From Streptomyces polyasparticus (GTDB taxonomy: Bacteria; Actinomycetota; Actinomycetes; Streptomycetales; Streptomycetaceae), in NCBI RefSeq assembly GCF_014493765.1, contig NZ_JACTVJ010000007.1, positions 434,001-498,000 of the forward strand: DNA of 64,000 bases, written 5' to 3'. The position numbers were made by a program, and so were the translations under genes. A model generated the notes under the pieces. It made no database searches. It was not told the DNA's origin and worked only from the letters and a program-made list of their open reading frames with translations. Of the stretch, positions 38,091 to 46,722 are shown in pieces (position 1 is the first letter of the stretch; every line of letters starts with the position of its first letter).

Positions 38091-39017
38091 TCAGAAAGTG
38101 CCCAGCTTGATGATCGAGAGCAGCGCGATCAACTGGATCGCGCTCGCGCCCAGGGCGCGGGGCCAGGGCAGGTCGTGGGACTTCGAGACCATCGTCGTGA
38201 GCAGGGCCCCCGCGCCGAGCCACGTGGCCCAGCCGAGGAGTTGGACGAGGGTCGCGTCGCCGCCGAGGAACATCGCGAACACCAGGCGGGGCGCGTCCGT
38301 GAGCGACATGATCAGCATCGAGAGGCCGACCGTCGGCTGCCAGGCGCCGTCGCCGCCGAGCTGACGGGCCACCGTGTGCGTCACGACACCGAGCACGAAG
38401 GCGCTCAGGACGATCGCGACACCGGTCGTCAGGACGATCGGGACGCTCGTCGCGAGCGTCGCGTTGATCGCGTCCTCGCGGGCGCCGTCGAAGCCGAAGA
38501 CGGCGAGCAGGCCGTAGACGAACGTGACAAGGAGCGCCGGGACCCACATCGTGTGGTCGCGCATCTGCAGATACGTCTGGTTCGGGCGCAGGATGACGCC
38601 GCTGAGCAGCTCCTTCCAGTGCAGCCGCGGGCCGACCGGCGCGGGCGCCGCACCGGCGCGGTAGGTGCCACCCTGGTTGTACGGGTCGTCGCCGACCGTG
38701 AAGGCCTGGGTGTGCCCCGGGTTGTTGTGCGCCGCGTACGGGTCGTGCGGCGGCCGCTGCTGGTACGGGTCGCCGAAGTACTCCGGCTCCCCGTGCCCCT
38801 GCCCCGGATGACCGCCGGCCTGCGGCCACTGCTGCTGCCCGGGCTGCTGCGGATAACCGCCTGGTCCGCCCGGGTACTGCTGCTGCGGGTACGGGGGCGC
38901 GGCGGGCCTGCCGTACGGCTGCTGCTGTCCGTACGGCGGCTGCTGCGGGTTGTGTTGCGGGCGCGGGGACTGGGGACGGTTGCCCCGGTTGCCGCGGCCG
39001 ATCCTGAATCCAGCCAC
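38091..39017 (-). CDS. Yip1-family membrane protein with Gln/Pro-rich N-terminus
   Basis: 308 residues from a GTG start (VAGFRIGRGNRGNRPQ). Residues ~15-130 are a disordered Gln/Pro/Gly/Tyr-rich region. Five membrane helices follow (ALLVTFVYGLLAVFGF; VPIVLTTGVAIVLSAFVLGV; VGLSMLIMSLTDAPRLVFAMFLG; LLGWATWLGAGALLTTMV; ALGASAIQLIALLSIIKLG) in the Yip1 domain. In actinobacteria these are unassigned; the fold is tied to membrane traffic in eukaryotes only. No RBS is obvious. Confidence 0.87.
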   Translation of the reverse strand: MAGFRIGRGNRGNRPQSPRPQHNPQQPPYGQQQPYGRPAAPPYPQQQYPGGPGGYPQQPGQQQWPQAGGHPGQGHGEPEYFGDPYQQRPPHDPYAAHNNPGHTQAFTVGDDPYNQGGTYRAGAAPAPVGPRLHWKELLSGVILRPNQTYLQMRDHTMWVPALLVTFVYGLLAVFGFDGAREDAINATLATSVPIVLTTGVAIVLSAFVLGVVTHTVARQLGGDGAWQPTVGLSMLIMSLTDAPRLVFAMFLGGDATLVQLLGWATWLGAGALLTTMVSKSHDLPWPRALGASAIQLIALLSIIKLGTF

Positions 39018-39114
39018 GTCATCGAACGTACCTGGTTCTGCTGTGCCGGGGGCCGGGCGGACCGGAATGCGGGCCCTTTGCGGCTGAGCTGTGACAACCC
39101 CTAGGGGGTCCCTG

Positions 39115-39148
39115 AGGGGATGGCCGGATTGACGTCCGGCCATCCCCT
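39115..39148 (-). terminator. 14-bp hairpin after the FG-GAP gene
   Basis: AGGGGATGGCCGGA (39115-39128) pairs with TCCGGCCATCCCCT (39135-39148), loop TTGACG. GACGTCCGGCC recurs at 39131, 39155 and 39178 as short direct repeats. Confidence 0.8.
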
Positions 39149-39217
39149 CGCCGAGACGTCCGGCCACTTCCTCGCAGGACGTCCGGCCGTCCCCCGCCAA
39201 GTGCAGTCCCGCGGACG

Positions 39218-40645
39218 TCAGTTCGCGAGGACGTCGCCGAAGTACGCGAGGCCCGTGGGCCCGCCGACGCTCGCGCTGCCGAAGGTCGTCGAGCCGGTCG
39301 CGGTGATCCCGGTCGAGCTCGACTTGAACAGCCAGACGGAGCCCGCCCCGGCATTCTCGCCGCGGGCGGACACGATGAGCTCGGCGCGGCCGTTGCGGTC
39401 GGCGTCCGTGAGGTGCACCTCGCTGCCGAAGAAGTCGCGGGCCTCGGCCCCGCCGGGCACGCCCGCCGTGTTCTGCGAGAAGGCCTTGGCGCCGCTGCCC
39501 GTCAGACCCGAGGACGAGCCGCGCAGCACGACCACGGAGCCGGCCCCGCGGAGGGAGCCGAGGGCCTCGCTCTCGACGCCGACCGCGATGTCCGCGTAGC
39601 CGTCGCCGTTGGTGTCACCCGCGGACAGGCTCCAGCCGAAGCGGTCGCCCGTCTCGGCGGCGCCCGGCACCCCGGCCGTGTCCTGGGTGATACGGACCGG
39701 CGTACGCGTGCTGAGGCCGGCGGCCGCTCCGTACGTCACGGTGACCGCGCCGCCCGGGCCGCCGTTCGGGGCCTCGGCGGACTTCTCCAGGAAGTTTCCG
39801 GTGACGATGTCGCCGTAGCCGTCCTTGTTCACATCGGCGATCGCCGCGGCGTAGCCGCCCGCCACCTTGGGGCCCGCGACCAGTCCGTTCGCGGAACCCT
39901 TGTAGAGCACGCTGCGCGTGGGATACACGTCGCCGCTCGCCTGCTGGCCCATGACCAGAAGGTCGGTGGCCGCGTCGCCGTTCACGTTGCCGGCCACGAT
40001 CTGGTCGGTGTTGATGCCGGTCTGGTCGAGGGTGTCGATGCCGGTGAGGCCCGCGGCCGTGCCCGTACGGGAGACGGGGCCCTTGAAGATGTTCAGCTCG
40101 GGAGCCGCGAGGTTGGCGGCCGCCAGGTCGGTCCTGCCGTCGCCGTCGAAGTCGCCGGTCGCGACGCTCCAGCCCAGCTCGTTGCGGTACTTGGGCAGCG
40201 GCGACGCGATGTCGACCGCGCTCTTCAGGCCGGTCGCCCCGCCCCAGACGACGGTCAGGACGCCGGAGTCGCCGGTGGACCCGATCTGTTCGCCGTGCAC
40301 GCCGACGACGAGGTCCGTGTATCCGTCCCCGTCCAGGTCGCCCGCGGTGAGCCGGTCGCCGAAGTAGTCCCCGGCCTCCGGGATGCCGGGGATGCCGGCG
40401 GTGTCCTGGCTGATCCAGGCGCGCTTGGACTTGTCGAGGCCGCTCGCGGTGCCGTACACGACCGCGACGGCACCCGCTCCGGACTTGCCCGCCACCTTGG
40501 CGAGCGGGGCGGCGATGGCGAGGTCGCGGTACCCGTCGCCGTTGAAGTCGCCCTGCAGCCCGGAGGGGGCGGCGGAGGCGGGGGAGGCGAGGGACAGCAG
40601 GCCACCGGTGAGGGCGGCGCAGAGCAACAGGGCGCGACGGCGCAT
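39218..40645 (-). CDS. secreted FG-GAP (integrin-like) beta-propeller protein
   Basis: 475 residues, signal peptide ending ASPASA-A. Seven blades with Ca2+-binding DxDxDG loops: GDFNGDGYRDLAI, GDLDGDGYTDLVV, GDFDGDGRTDLAA, GNVNGDAATDLLV, ADVNKDGYGDIVT, GDTNGDGYADIAV, TDADRNGRAELIV. The exported propeller is probably for adhesion or protein binding; no catalytic residues are known in this class. The fourth blade has a weaker loop. Divergent from the 40958 gene. Confidence 0.93.
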   Translation of the reverse strand: MRRRALLLCAALTGGLLSLASPASAAPSGLQGDFNGDGYRDLAIAAPLAKVAGKSGAGAVAVVYGTASGLDKSKRAWISQDTAGIPGIPEAGDYFGDRLTAGDLDGDGYTDLVVGVHGEQIGSTGDSGVLTVVWGGATGLKSAVDIASPLPKYRNELGWSVATGDFDGDGRTDLAAANLAAPELNIFKGPVSRTGTAAGLTGIDTLDQTGINTDQIVAGNVNGDAATDLLVMGQQASGDVYPTRSVLYKGSANGLVAGPKVAGGYAAAIADVNKDGYGDIVTGNFLEKSAEAPNGGPGGAVTVTYGAAAGLSTRTPVRITQDTAGVPGAAETGDRFGWSLSAGDTNGDGYADIAVGVESEALGSLRGAGSVVVLRGSSSGLTGSGAKAFSQNTAGVPGGAEARDFFGSEVHLTDADRNGRAELIVSARGENAGAGSVWLFKSSSTGITATGSTTFGSASVGGPTGLAYFGDVLAN

Positions 40646-40957
40646 GCGGGCTCCTGGTCGAAGGGAACGGCGGCCGCACGGGGCGCGGGGTGCTCCGCGG
40701 CCCGGCCGTGCGGTCGGTGATCAGGAGACCTGTGACCTGCGGGAAGGGTTGTACGGGTGGGCAGGGTTTCCGCTTGGCGTGATTGGTTGAATACGGGGGT
40801 ATTTACCCGGTTGCAGGGCAAGATCGGGCTGTCCGTTACATTACGTATGGCTTGCGCGGATATCACCCCCGTAGCGTCGAAGACGTCGAAGTCAGGGAGC
40901 AGTCAGTGGGGCCCCGGCCCCTCGGGCAGCCGAGCAGCCAGTCGAGGACAGGACGTC
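40646..40957. other. divergent promoter region
   Basis: 312 bp between divergent secreted-protein genes with no ORF of note. GGGTATTTACCC (40797-40808) is a perfect palindrome, and the stretch around 40780-40870 is relatively A/T-rich, as a promoter would be. Confidence 0.55.
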
Positions 40958-41614
40958 ATGCGAGTCATCCGCCGCACTGTGCGCACCGCCGCCGTCACCA
41001 CCGGCGTGATCGCCGCGTTCGCCGTGCCGGTCACCGCCGCGGTGGCCGCGCCGGGGGCCGCGGGGCACGACGCGGCCCAGGCGTCCGCCGGCTCCGGCTC
41101 CGGCTCCGTGTCCGTTGCCGCCTCCGCCTCCTCCACCAAAGGCCATGTCCGCGTCACCATGCCCGACGGCCGGGTCGCGACCCTGGCGCAGGGCGGTGCG
41201 CAGGGGCCGCGCGCCGAGATCGCGATGCCGAACGGCACCTTCCTCGGCCGGCTCGACGCCCAGCACCCGAGCGCGCTCAACGACGGCTGGACCTACAAGC
41301 TCGTACGCGACGGCCGTACGGACAAGTTCGTCGTGATCGACGGCCGCGGCGGCGGCTGCAGCTGGGTGTACGACTTCAGGGGGCGGCTCGTCGAGAAGTA
41401 CTCGGTCGACCGGACCGCCAGCACCCAGGCCTCCACGTACAAGACCAAGACCAACGCCGCCACCCCGCTCGGCAGCGTCCAGGCCGGCATGGAGCAGGAC
41501 GCGCGTCCGGTGAGCGCCCCGCTGGTCGCCGCGGGCGGTGGCATCGCGGCGGCGGGCGCCGCAGGCCTCGGCTTCGCCGTGCTGCGGGGCCGCGGCGGAC
41601 GCACCGCTGCCTGA
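40958..41614 (+). CDS. exported protein with C-terminal membrane anchor
   Basis: 218 residues. Signal peptide TTGVIAAFAVPVTAAVAAPGA; a soluble middle (GHVRVTMPDGRVATLAQGG, IAMPNGTFLGRLDAQHPSALNDGWTYKLVRDG) with one Cys; then LVAAGGGIAAAGAAGLGFAVL and a basic tail (RGRGGRTAA). The pattern SP-domain-TM-basic tail suggests surface anchoring, but no LPxTG/LAxTG motif is seen. Function unknown. Confidence 0.82.
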   Translation: MRVIRRTVRTAAVTTGVIAAFAVPVTAAVAAPGAAGHDAAQASAGSGSGSVSVAASASSTKGHVRVTMPDGRVATLAQGGAQGPRAEIAMPNGTFLGRLDAQHPSALNDGWTYKLVRDGRTDKFVVIDGRGGGCSWVYDFRGRLVEKYSVDRTASTQASTYKTKTNAATPLGSVQAGMEQDARPVSAPLVAAGGGIAAAGAAGLGFAVLRGRGGRTAA

Positions 41615-41628
41615 CGGGCCCCACAAAC

Positions 41629-41664
41629 TGACTGAGGGGCCGGCACGGGGCGGCCCCTCAGTCA
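41629..41664. terminator. 14-bp bidirectional hairpin
   Basis: Arms 41629-41642 and 41651-41664 are perfect complements with an 8-nt loop, between convergent genes ending at 41614 and 41710. Confidence 0.9.
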
Positions 41665-41709
41665 TTTCACGTCATGTCGGACGGAAGGCCCGACAGGCGG
41701 GCCGGACGG

Positions 41710-44016
41710 CTACTTCACCGGCTCCGGCTCCGGAGCGTCCTCGCTCTCCTCGGACCCGGCCGGGTCCACCGGAGTCTTGACCGAGTCGAGCAGCAGCTGG
41801 GCCACGTCCACGACCTGCAGCGACTCCTTCGCCACCCCGCCCGCGGCGGAGCCGCTGTCCGATTCAGCCTTCTTGCCGTTCACGGAGTCCGTGAGCATGA
41901 CGAGACAGAACGGGCAAGCCGTCGAAATGATGTCCGGATTCAGCGACAGCGCCTCATCCACGCGCTCGGTGTTGATGCGCTTGCCGATCCGCTCCTCCAT
42001 CCACATCCGCGCGCCGCCGGCGCCGCAGCAGAAGCCGCGCTCCTTGTGGCGGTGCATCTCCTGCTGGCGCAGGCCGGGGACGGCGGACATGATCTCGCGC
42101 GGCGGCGTGTAGATCTTGTTGTGCCGGCCCAGGTAGCACGGGTCGTGGTAGGTGATCAGACCCTCGACGGGCGTGACCGGGATCAGCTTGCCCTCGTCGA
42201 TGAGGTGCTGGAGCAGCTGCGTGTGGTGGATGACCTCGTAGTCGCCGCCGAGCTGCGGGTACTCGTTGCCGATGGTGTTGAGGCAGTGCGGGCAGGTGGC
42301 GACGATCTTCTTCGCCGACTTGGGCTTCTTCGACTCGGGCGTGACCTTGCCGTCGTCGTCCATCTCCTCGCCGAACGCCATGTTCAGCGCCATGACGTTC
42401 TCCATGCCGAGCTCCTGGAACAGGGGCTCGTTGCCGAGACGCCGGGCGGAGTCACCGGTGCACTTCTCGTCGCCGCCCATGATCGCGAACTTGACGCCCG
42501 CCATGTGCAGCAGCTCCGCGAAGGCCTTCGTGGTCTTCTTGGCCCGGTCCTCCAGGGCGCCCGCGCAGCCGACCCAGTACAGGTACTCGACCTCGGTCAG
42601 GTCCTCGATGTCCTTGCCGACGACCGGCACCTCGAACTCGACTTCCTTGAGCCATTCCAGGCGCTGCTTCTTGGCCAGACCCCAGGGGTTTCCCTTCTTC
42701 TCCAGGTTCTTGAGCATCGTGCCCGCCTCGGACGGGAACGCGGACTCGATCATCACCTGGTAGCGGCGCATGTCGACGATGTGGTCGACGTGCTCGATGT
42801 CCACCGGGCACTGCTCCACGCAGGCACCGCAGGTGGTGCATGACCACAGGACGTCCGGGTCGATGACGCCGTTCTCCTCGAGCGTGCCGATCAGCGGACG
42901 CTCGGCCTCGGCCAGAGCCGCGGCGGGCACACCGGCCAGCTGCTCCTCGGACGCCTTCTCCTCGCCCTCCATCGTCTTGCCGCCGCCCGCGAGCAGATAC
43001 GGCGCCTTCGCGTGGGCGTGGTCCCGCAGCGACATGATCAGGAGCTTGGGCGAGAGCGGCTTGCCCGTGTTCCAGGCCGGGCACTGCGACTGGCAGCGGC
43101 CGCACTCCGTACAGGTGGAGAAGTCGAGCAGGCCCTTCCAGCTGAACTGCTCGACCTGCGAGACGCCGAAGACGTCGTCGTCACCGGGGTCGGTGAAGTC
43201 GATCGGCTTGCCGCCGGAGGTCATCGGCTGCAGCGCGCCCAGGGCGACCTCGCCGGTCGCGTTGCGCTTGAACCAGATGTTCGGGAAGGCGAGGAAGCGG
43301 TGCCAGGCCACACCCATGTTGGTGTTCAGGCTCACCGTGATCATCCAGACCATGGTGGTGCCCAGCTTGATCATCGCGGTGAGGTAGACGAGGTTCTGCA
43401 GGACGCCGAGGGAAAGCCCCTTGAAGGCCAGGATCAGCGGGTACGACGCGAAGTACGCGGCGTCGTAACTCTCGACGTGATGCAGCGCGCCCTCCAGTCC
43501 GCGCAGGACGTAGATGGCGAGACCGATGGTGAGGATGACGTACTCGACGAAGTACGCCTGGCCCATCTTCGAACCCTGGAACCGGGACTTGCGACCCGGC
43601 CGGGAGGGCAGGCTGAGCAGCCGGATGACCATCAGGGTGGCGATGCCGAGCACGGTCATCGCGGCGATGAACTCGATGTAGAGCTCGTACGGCAGGAAGC
43701 CGCCGATCACCGGCAGCGTCCAGTCGGCCTGGAACAGCTGGCCGTACGCCGTGATGATCGTCGGCGGCAGCGTCAGGAAGCCGATCGCGACGAACCAGTG
43801 GGCGAAGCCGACGATGCCCCAGCGGTTCATCCGCGTGTGGCCGAGGAACTCCCGTACCAGCGTCACGCTGCGCTGATACGGATTGTCCTTGCGGACCCCC
43901 GCGGGCAGTGGCTGGCCCAGCTTGAAGTAGCGGACGAACTGGCCGATGGCGCGTGCGATGAGCGCGACGCCGATCACGGTCAGTACCAACGACACGATGA
44001 TCGCGGCGAGTTGCAT
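41710..44016 (-). CDS. etfD: membrane FeS oxidoreductase (EtfD type)
   Basis: 768 residues. Six N-terminal membrane helices form a heme-b-like NarI/DUF3483 domain. Two 4Fe-4S motifs follow: CTECGRCQSQCP and CTTCGACVEQCP. Two CCG domains come next (CPHCLN...DPCYLGRH...GFCCGAGGARMW, CPFCLVML), as in heterodisulfide reductase subunit B. It matches Mycobacterium Rv0338c (EtfD), which passes electrons from ETF (beta-oxidation) to menaquinone. A TTAC-N6-GTAA site lies upstream. etfAB is not in the window. Confidence 0.92.
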   Translation of the reverse strand: MQLAAIIVSLVLTVIGVALIARAIGQFVRYFKLGQPLPAGVRKDNPYQRSVTLVREFLGHTRMNRWGIVGFAHWFVAIGFLTLPPTIITAYGQLFQADWTLPVIGGFLPYELYIEFIAAMTVLGIATLMVIRLLSLPSRPGRKSRFQGSKMGQAYFVEYVILTIGLAIYVLRGLEGALHHVESYDAAYFASYPLILAFKGLSLGVLQNLVYLTAMIKLGTTMVWMITVSLNTNMGVAWHRFLAFPNIWFKRNATGEVALGALQPMTSGGKPIDFTDPGDDDVFGVSQVEQFSWKGLLDFSTCTECGRCQSQCPAWNTGKPLSPKLLIMSLRDHAHAKAPYLLAGGGKTMEGEEKASEEQLAGVPAAALAEAERPLIGTLEENGVIDPDVLWSCTTCGACVEQCPVDIEHVDHIVDMRRYQVMIESAFPSEAGTMLKNLEKKGNPWGLAKKQRLEWLKEVEFEVPVVGKDIEDLTEVEYLYWVGCAGALEDRAKKTTKAFAELLHMAGVKFAIMGGDEKCTGDSARRLGNEPLFQELGMENVMALNMAFGEEMDDDGKVTPESKKPKSAKKIVATCPHCLNTIGNEYPQLGGDYEVIHHTQLLQHLIDEGKLIPVTPVEGLITYHDPCYLGRHNKIYTPPREIMSAVPGLRQQEMHRHKERGFCCGAGGARMWMEERIGKRINTERVDEALSLNPDIISTACPFCLVMLTDSVNGKKAESDSGSAAGGVAKESLQVVDVAQLLLDSVKTPVDPAGSEESEDAPEPEPVK

Positions 44017-44059
44017 GAGGGCTCCTCGGGCCTGCGAGGCGGGGAGGGTTCAGTGGAGA

Positions 44060-44073
44060 TTACTAAGCGGTAA
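44060..44073. promoter_or_regulatory. TetR-like palindrome upstream of etfD
   Basis: TTACTAAGCGGTAA has inverted TTAC/GTAA ends and sits 44 bp before the start codon. It resembles the short palindromes bound by TetR-family regulators of fatty acid breakdown. The assignment is inferred. Confidence 0.45.
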
Positions 44074-44168
44074 CTTAACTCGTCCGTCTGAGCGTACCCA
44101 CTTCTGGCCCGGCAATGTAGCCGGGCTCGCGGTGATCTGCGTCGCTGAGGGTTGCCTTAGGGCGGGTC

Positions 44169-44199
44169 CGGGAGCTACAGGACCTCGGTCCGCAGCTCC
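44169..44199 (-). terminator. hairpin after the nucleotide-sugar dehydrogenase
   Basis: GGGAGCT (44169-44175) pairs with AGCTCCC (44193-44199), with GGACC/GGTCC pairing inside. It begins 6 bp after the stop. Confidence 0.75.
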
Positions 44200-44204
44200 C
44201 TTGT

Positions 44205-45488
44205 CTACAGCACCTCGGCCAGCCCGCGCCCGCACCGGTTGCGGCTGTCGAACACGTACGAGGCCTCGCGCGTCACCAGGTCGTAGTCGAAGCAGTCGTG
44301 ATCCGTGGCGATCACCACCGCGTCCGCCGCGCGCACCTCCGGCGCGGTCAGCTCCACACAGAGCACCTCGGCCGGCAGCCGCAGCGGCTCGGCGTAGGGC
44401 TCGACGGCGCGGACGCGGGCGCCGCGGGCCAGGAGCAGTTCGGCGACGGTGACCGCGGGGGACTCCCGTACGTCTCCGGTGTTCTTCTTGTACGCGAGGC
44501 CGAGGATGAGGACATGGGCGCCGGCCAGCGGGCGGCCGATGCCGTCCTCGACACGGCGGACGACCTGCTCCGGCATCCCGTCGTTGATCTCCTGCGCGAG
44601 CGAGACGAAGCGGACGTCGTGCTGCAGCCGGCGCCGCACCTCCCAGGACAGATACGAGGGGTCGACCGGCAGGCAGTGCCCGCCGACGCCGGGCCCGGGG
44701 TAGAAGGGCATGAACCCGAACGGCTTGGTCGCCGCCGCGTCCACCGCCTCCCAGATGTCCACGCCGAGCGGCCGTGCGCACAGCGCGAGTTCGTTGACCA
44801 GGGCGATGTTGACCTGCCGGAAGGTGTTCTCCAGAAGCTTGGTCAGCTCGGCCGTACGGGTGGAGGTGACCGGGACCGTACGCGTCACGATCCGGTCGTA
44901 GAAGGCCTCGACGGCCTCCAGGGAGCGCTCGTCGACACCCGAGACGACCTTGGGGGTGTTCTCCAGGCGCCAGCGGGAGTTGCCCGGGTCGATCCGCTCG
45001 GGGCTGTAGCCGAGGTGGAAGTCGCGCCCCGCGCGCAGCCCGCTGCCCTCTTCGAGCAGCGGCGCGAGCATGTCCTCGGTGGTGCCGGGATAGCTCGTCG
45101 ACTCCAGGACGACGGTTGCGCCTGGGCGCAGGTACGGGGCGACGGAGCGGCCCGCGCTCTCGATGTACGAGAGGTCGGGGGCGCCCTCGCGCAGCGGCGT
45201 CGGGACCGTGATCACACAGACGTCGAAGCCCTCGGCCGCCTCGGGTTCGTCGCTCACTTCGAGCAGGCCGGAGTCGAGCGCCGCGATCAGCCGCGCCGAG
45301 TCGATGTCCTCCACGTACGAGTCACCCGCCGTCAGCTGCTTGACGCGCCGCTGGTCGGTGTCGATGCCCACGACCCGCAGACCGGTCTCCGCGGCGCGCA
45401 GTGCGAGCGGCAGGCCGACATAACCGAGACCGATGATCACGACGCGCTCGGACGGAGCGGTTCTCGATTCGGCCGTGCTCTGCGCCAT
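44205..45488 (-). CDS. nucleotide-sugar (UDP-HexNAc type) 6-dehydrogenase
   Basis: 427 residues. Rossmann start VVIIGLGYVGLPLA; catalytic Cys272 in GPGVGGHCLPVDPSYL; LLENTFRQVNIALVNELA and YKKNTGDVRESPA as in WbpA/WecC. The NTGDVRESP and HCLPVDP variants favour UDP-GlcNAc or UDP-ManNAc rather than UDP-glucose as substrate. It makes a uronic acid sugar donor for the glycopolymer locus. Transcribed away from the epimerase-led operon across a shared AT-rich promoter region. Confidence 0.93.
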   Translation of the reverse strand: MAQSTAESRTAPSERVVIIGLGYVGLPLALRAAETGLRVVGIDTDQRRVKQLTAGDSYVEDIDSARLIAALDSGLLEVSDEPEAAEGFDVCVITVPTPLREGAPDLSYIESAGRSVAPYLRPGATVVLESTSYPGTTEDMLAPLLEEGSGLRAGRDFHLGYSPERIDPGNSRWRLENTPKVVSGVDERSLEAVEAFYDRIVTRTVPVTSTRTAELTKLLENTFRQVNIALVNELALCARPLGVDIWEAVDAAATKPFGFMPFYPGPGVGGHCLPVDPSYLSWEVRRRLQHDVRFVSLAQEINDGMPEQVVRRVEDGIGRPLAGAHVLILGLAYKKNTGDVRESPAVTVAELLLARGARVRAVEPYAEPLRLPAEVLCVELTAPEVRAADAVVIATDHDCFDYDLVTREASYVFDSRNRCGRGLAEVL

Positions 45489-45667
45489 GAGGAGTCCTCA
45501 ATTCGACTGATTCTGATCGATATCGACCAGGTGTTTCGGTCAGATGCGATGAAGCGGATCGTGTTATTCACCACATATTGGGACATAGCGAACTAGCTTA
45601 TGGAGCGCTCGAACCCGGTGGGCGCGTGCCGCATCACCCCGATACCGCAACAGAACGGGCGTTTTCC
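45489..45667. promoter_or_regulatory. AT-rich divergent promoter of the glycopolymer locus
   Basis: 179 bp between divergent genes, far less GC-rich than its surroundings (for example 45556-45600). It includes the palindrome TCGATATCGA (45517-45526) and several TATT/TTAT words. Likely two promoters and a regulator site. Confidence 0.6.
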
Positions 45668-46708
45668 ATGAACGGCGACTCCATGACGTATCTGGTCACC
45701 GGCGGTGCCGGATTCATCGGTTCGCATCTCACCGAGGCCCTGCTCGCCCGCGGTGACTCCGTCGTCGTGCTCGACGACCTCTCCACGGGGGACCGCGCCA
45801 ACCTCGCGGCGGTCATGAACCACCCGCGCCTGCGCTTCGTGCGCGGCTCGGTCCTCGACGCCGAACTCGTCGCGGACCTCACCGGCCGCTGCGGTGCCGT
45901 GGTCCATCTCGCGGCCGCCGTCGGCGTACGGCTGATCGTCGAGCAGCCGCTGAAGTCCTTCGTCACCAACATCCGCGGCACCGAGAACGTGATCGCCGCG
46001 GCCCACCGCCACCACCGCCCGCTCCTTCTCGCCTCCACCTCGGAGATCTACGGCAAGAACGGCGCGGGCCCGGTCGACGAGAACGCCGACCGGATCCTCG
46101 GCCAGACCGGCATCGCCCGCTGGTCCTACTCGACCGCGAAGGCCGTCGACGAGATCCTGGCCCTCGCCCACCACCGCGAGTTCGGGCTGCCGGTCGCGGT
46201 CGTCCGGCTCTTCAACACCGTCGGACCGCGCCAGTCACCCGCGTACGGCATGGTCATCCCGCGCCTGGTGCGCCAGGCGCTGGCCGGCGAACCCCTGACC
46301 GTGCACGGCGACGGCCGCCAGCGCCGCTGCTTCGCGCATGTCGCCGACGTGGTCGACGCGCTCCTGAAGGTGCTCGACCACCCGGGCGCCGTCGGCGGCA
46401 TCTTCAACGTCGGCACCGGCGAGGAGACCTCCATCGCCGAACTCGCCGCCCGCATCGTCGCCCGCACCCAGAGCCCCTCGCCCGTCGTCCTCGTGCCGTA
46501 CGAGCAGGTCTACGCGAGCGGCTTCGAGGACATGGAGCGCCGTGTCCCCGACACCACCCGGCTGCGTGAACTCACCGGCTGGGCGCCCCGGTTCGGGCTC
46601 GACGAGATCCTCGACTCGACGATCGCGGAGATGCGCCGCCGGGGGACCGACGCCCCGGGAGTCCCGCGCCCGGCCCCCGCGGACCTCGCGTACCTGCCGC
46701 GGGCCTGA
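45668..46708 (+). CDS. NAD-dependent epimerase/dehydratase
   Basis: 346 residues (a second ATG at 45683, MTYLVTGG, is possible). Extended SDR: TGGAGFIGSHLTEALL, DD after beta-2, STSEIYGKNG, catalytic Tyr/Lys in YSTAKAVDE (Tyr within WSYSTAK). Resembles UDP-glucose/UDP-GlcNAc 4-epimerases and UDP-glucuronate decarboxylases (VRLFNTVGPRQSPAYGMVIPRLVRQAL). It makes a sugar donor for the locus. First gene of a seven-gene + strand operon. Confidence 0.92.
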   Translation: MNGDSMTYLVTGGAGFIGSHLTEALLARGDSVVVLDDLSTGDRANLAAVMNHPRLRFVRGSVLDAELVADLTGRCGAVVHLAAAVGVRLIVEQPLKSFVTNIRGTENVIAAAHRHHRPLLLASTSEIYGKNGAGPVDENADRILGQTGIARWSYSTAKAVDEILALAHHREFGLPVAVVRLFNTVGPRQSPAYGMVIPRLVRQALAGEPLTVHGDGRQRRCFAHVADVVDALLKVLDHPGAVGGIFNVGTGEETSIAELAARIVARTQSPSPVVLVPYEQVYASGFEDMERRVPDTTRLRELTGWAPRFGLDEILDSTIAEMRRRGTDAPGVPRPAPADLAYLPRA

Positions 46709-46722
46709 CAGGACTGAAGGCC

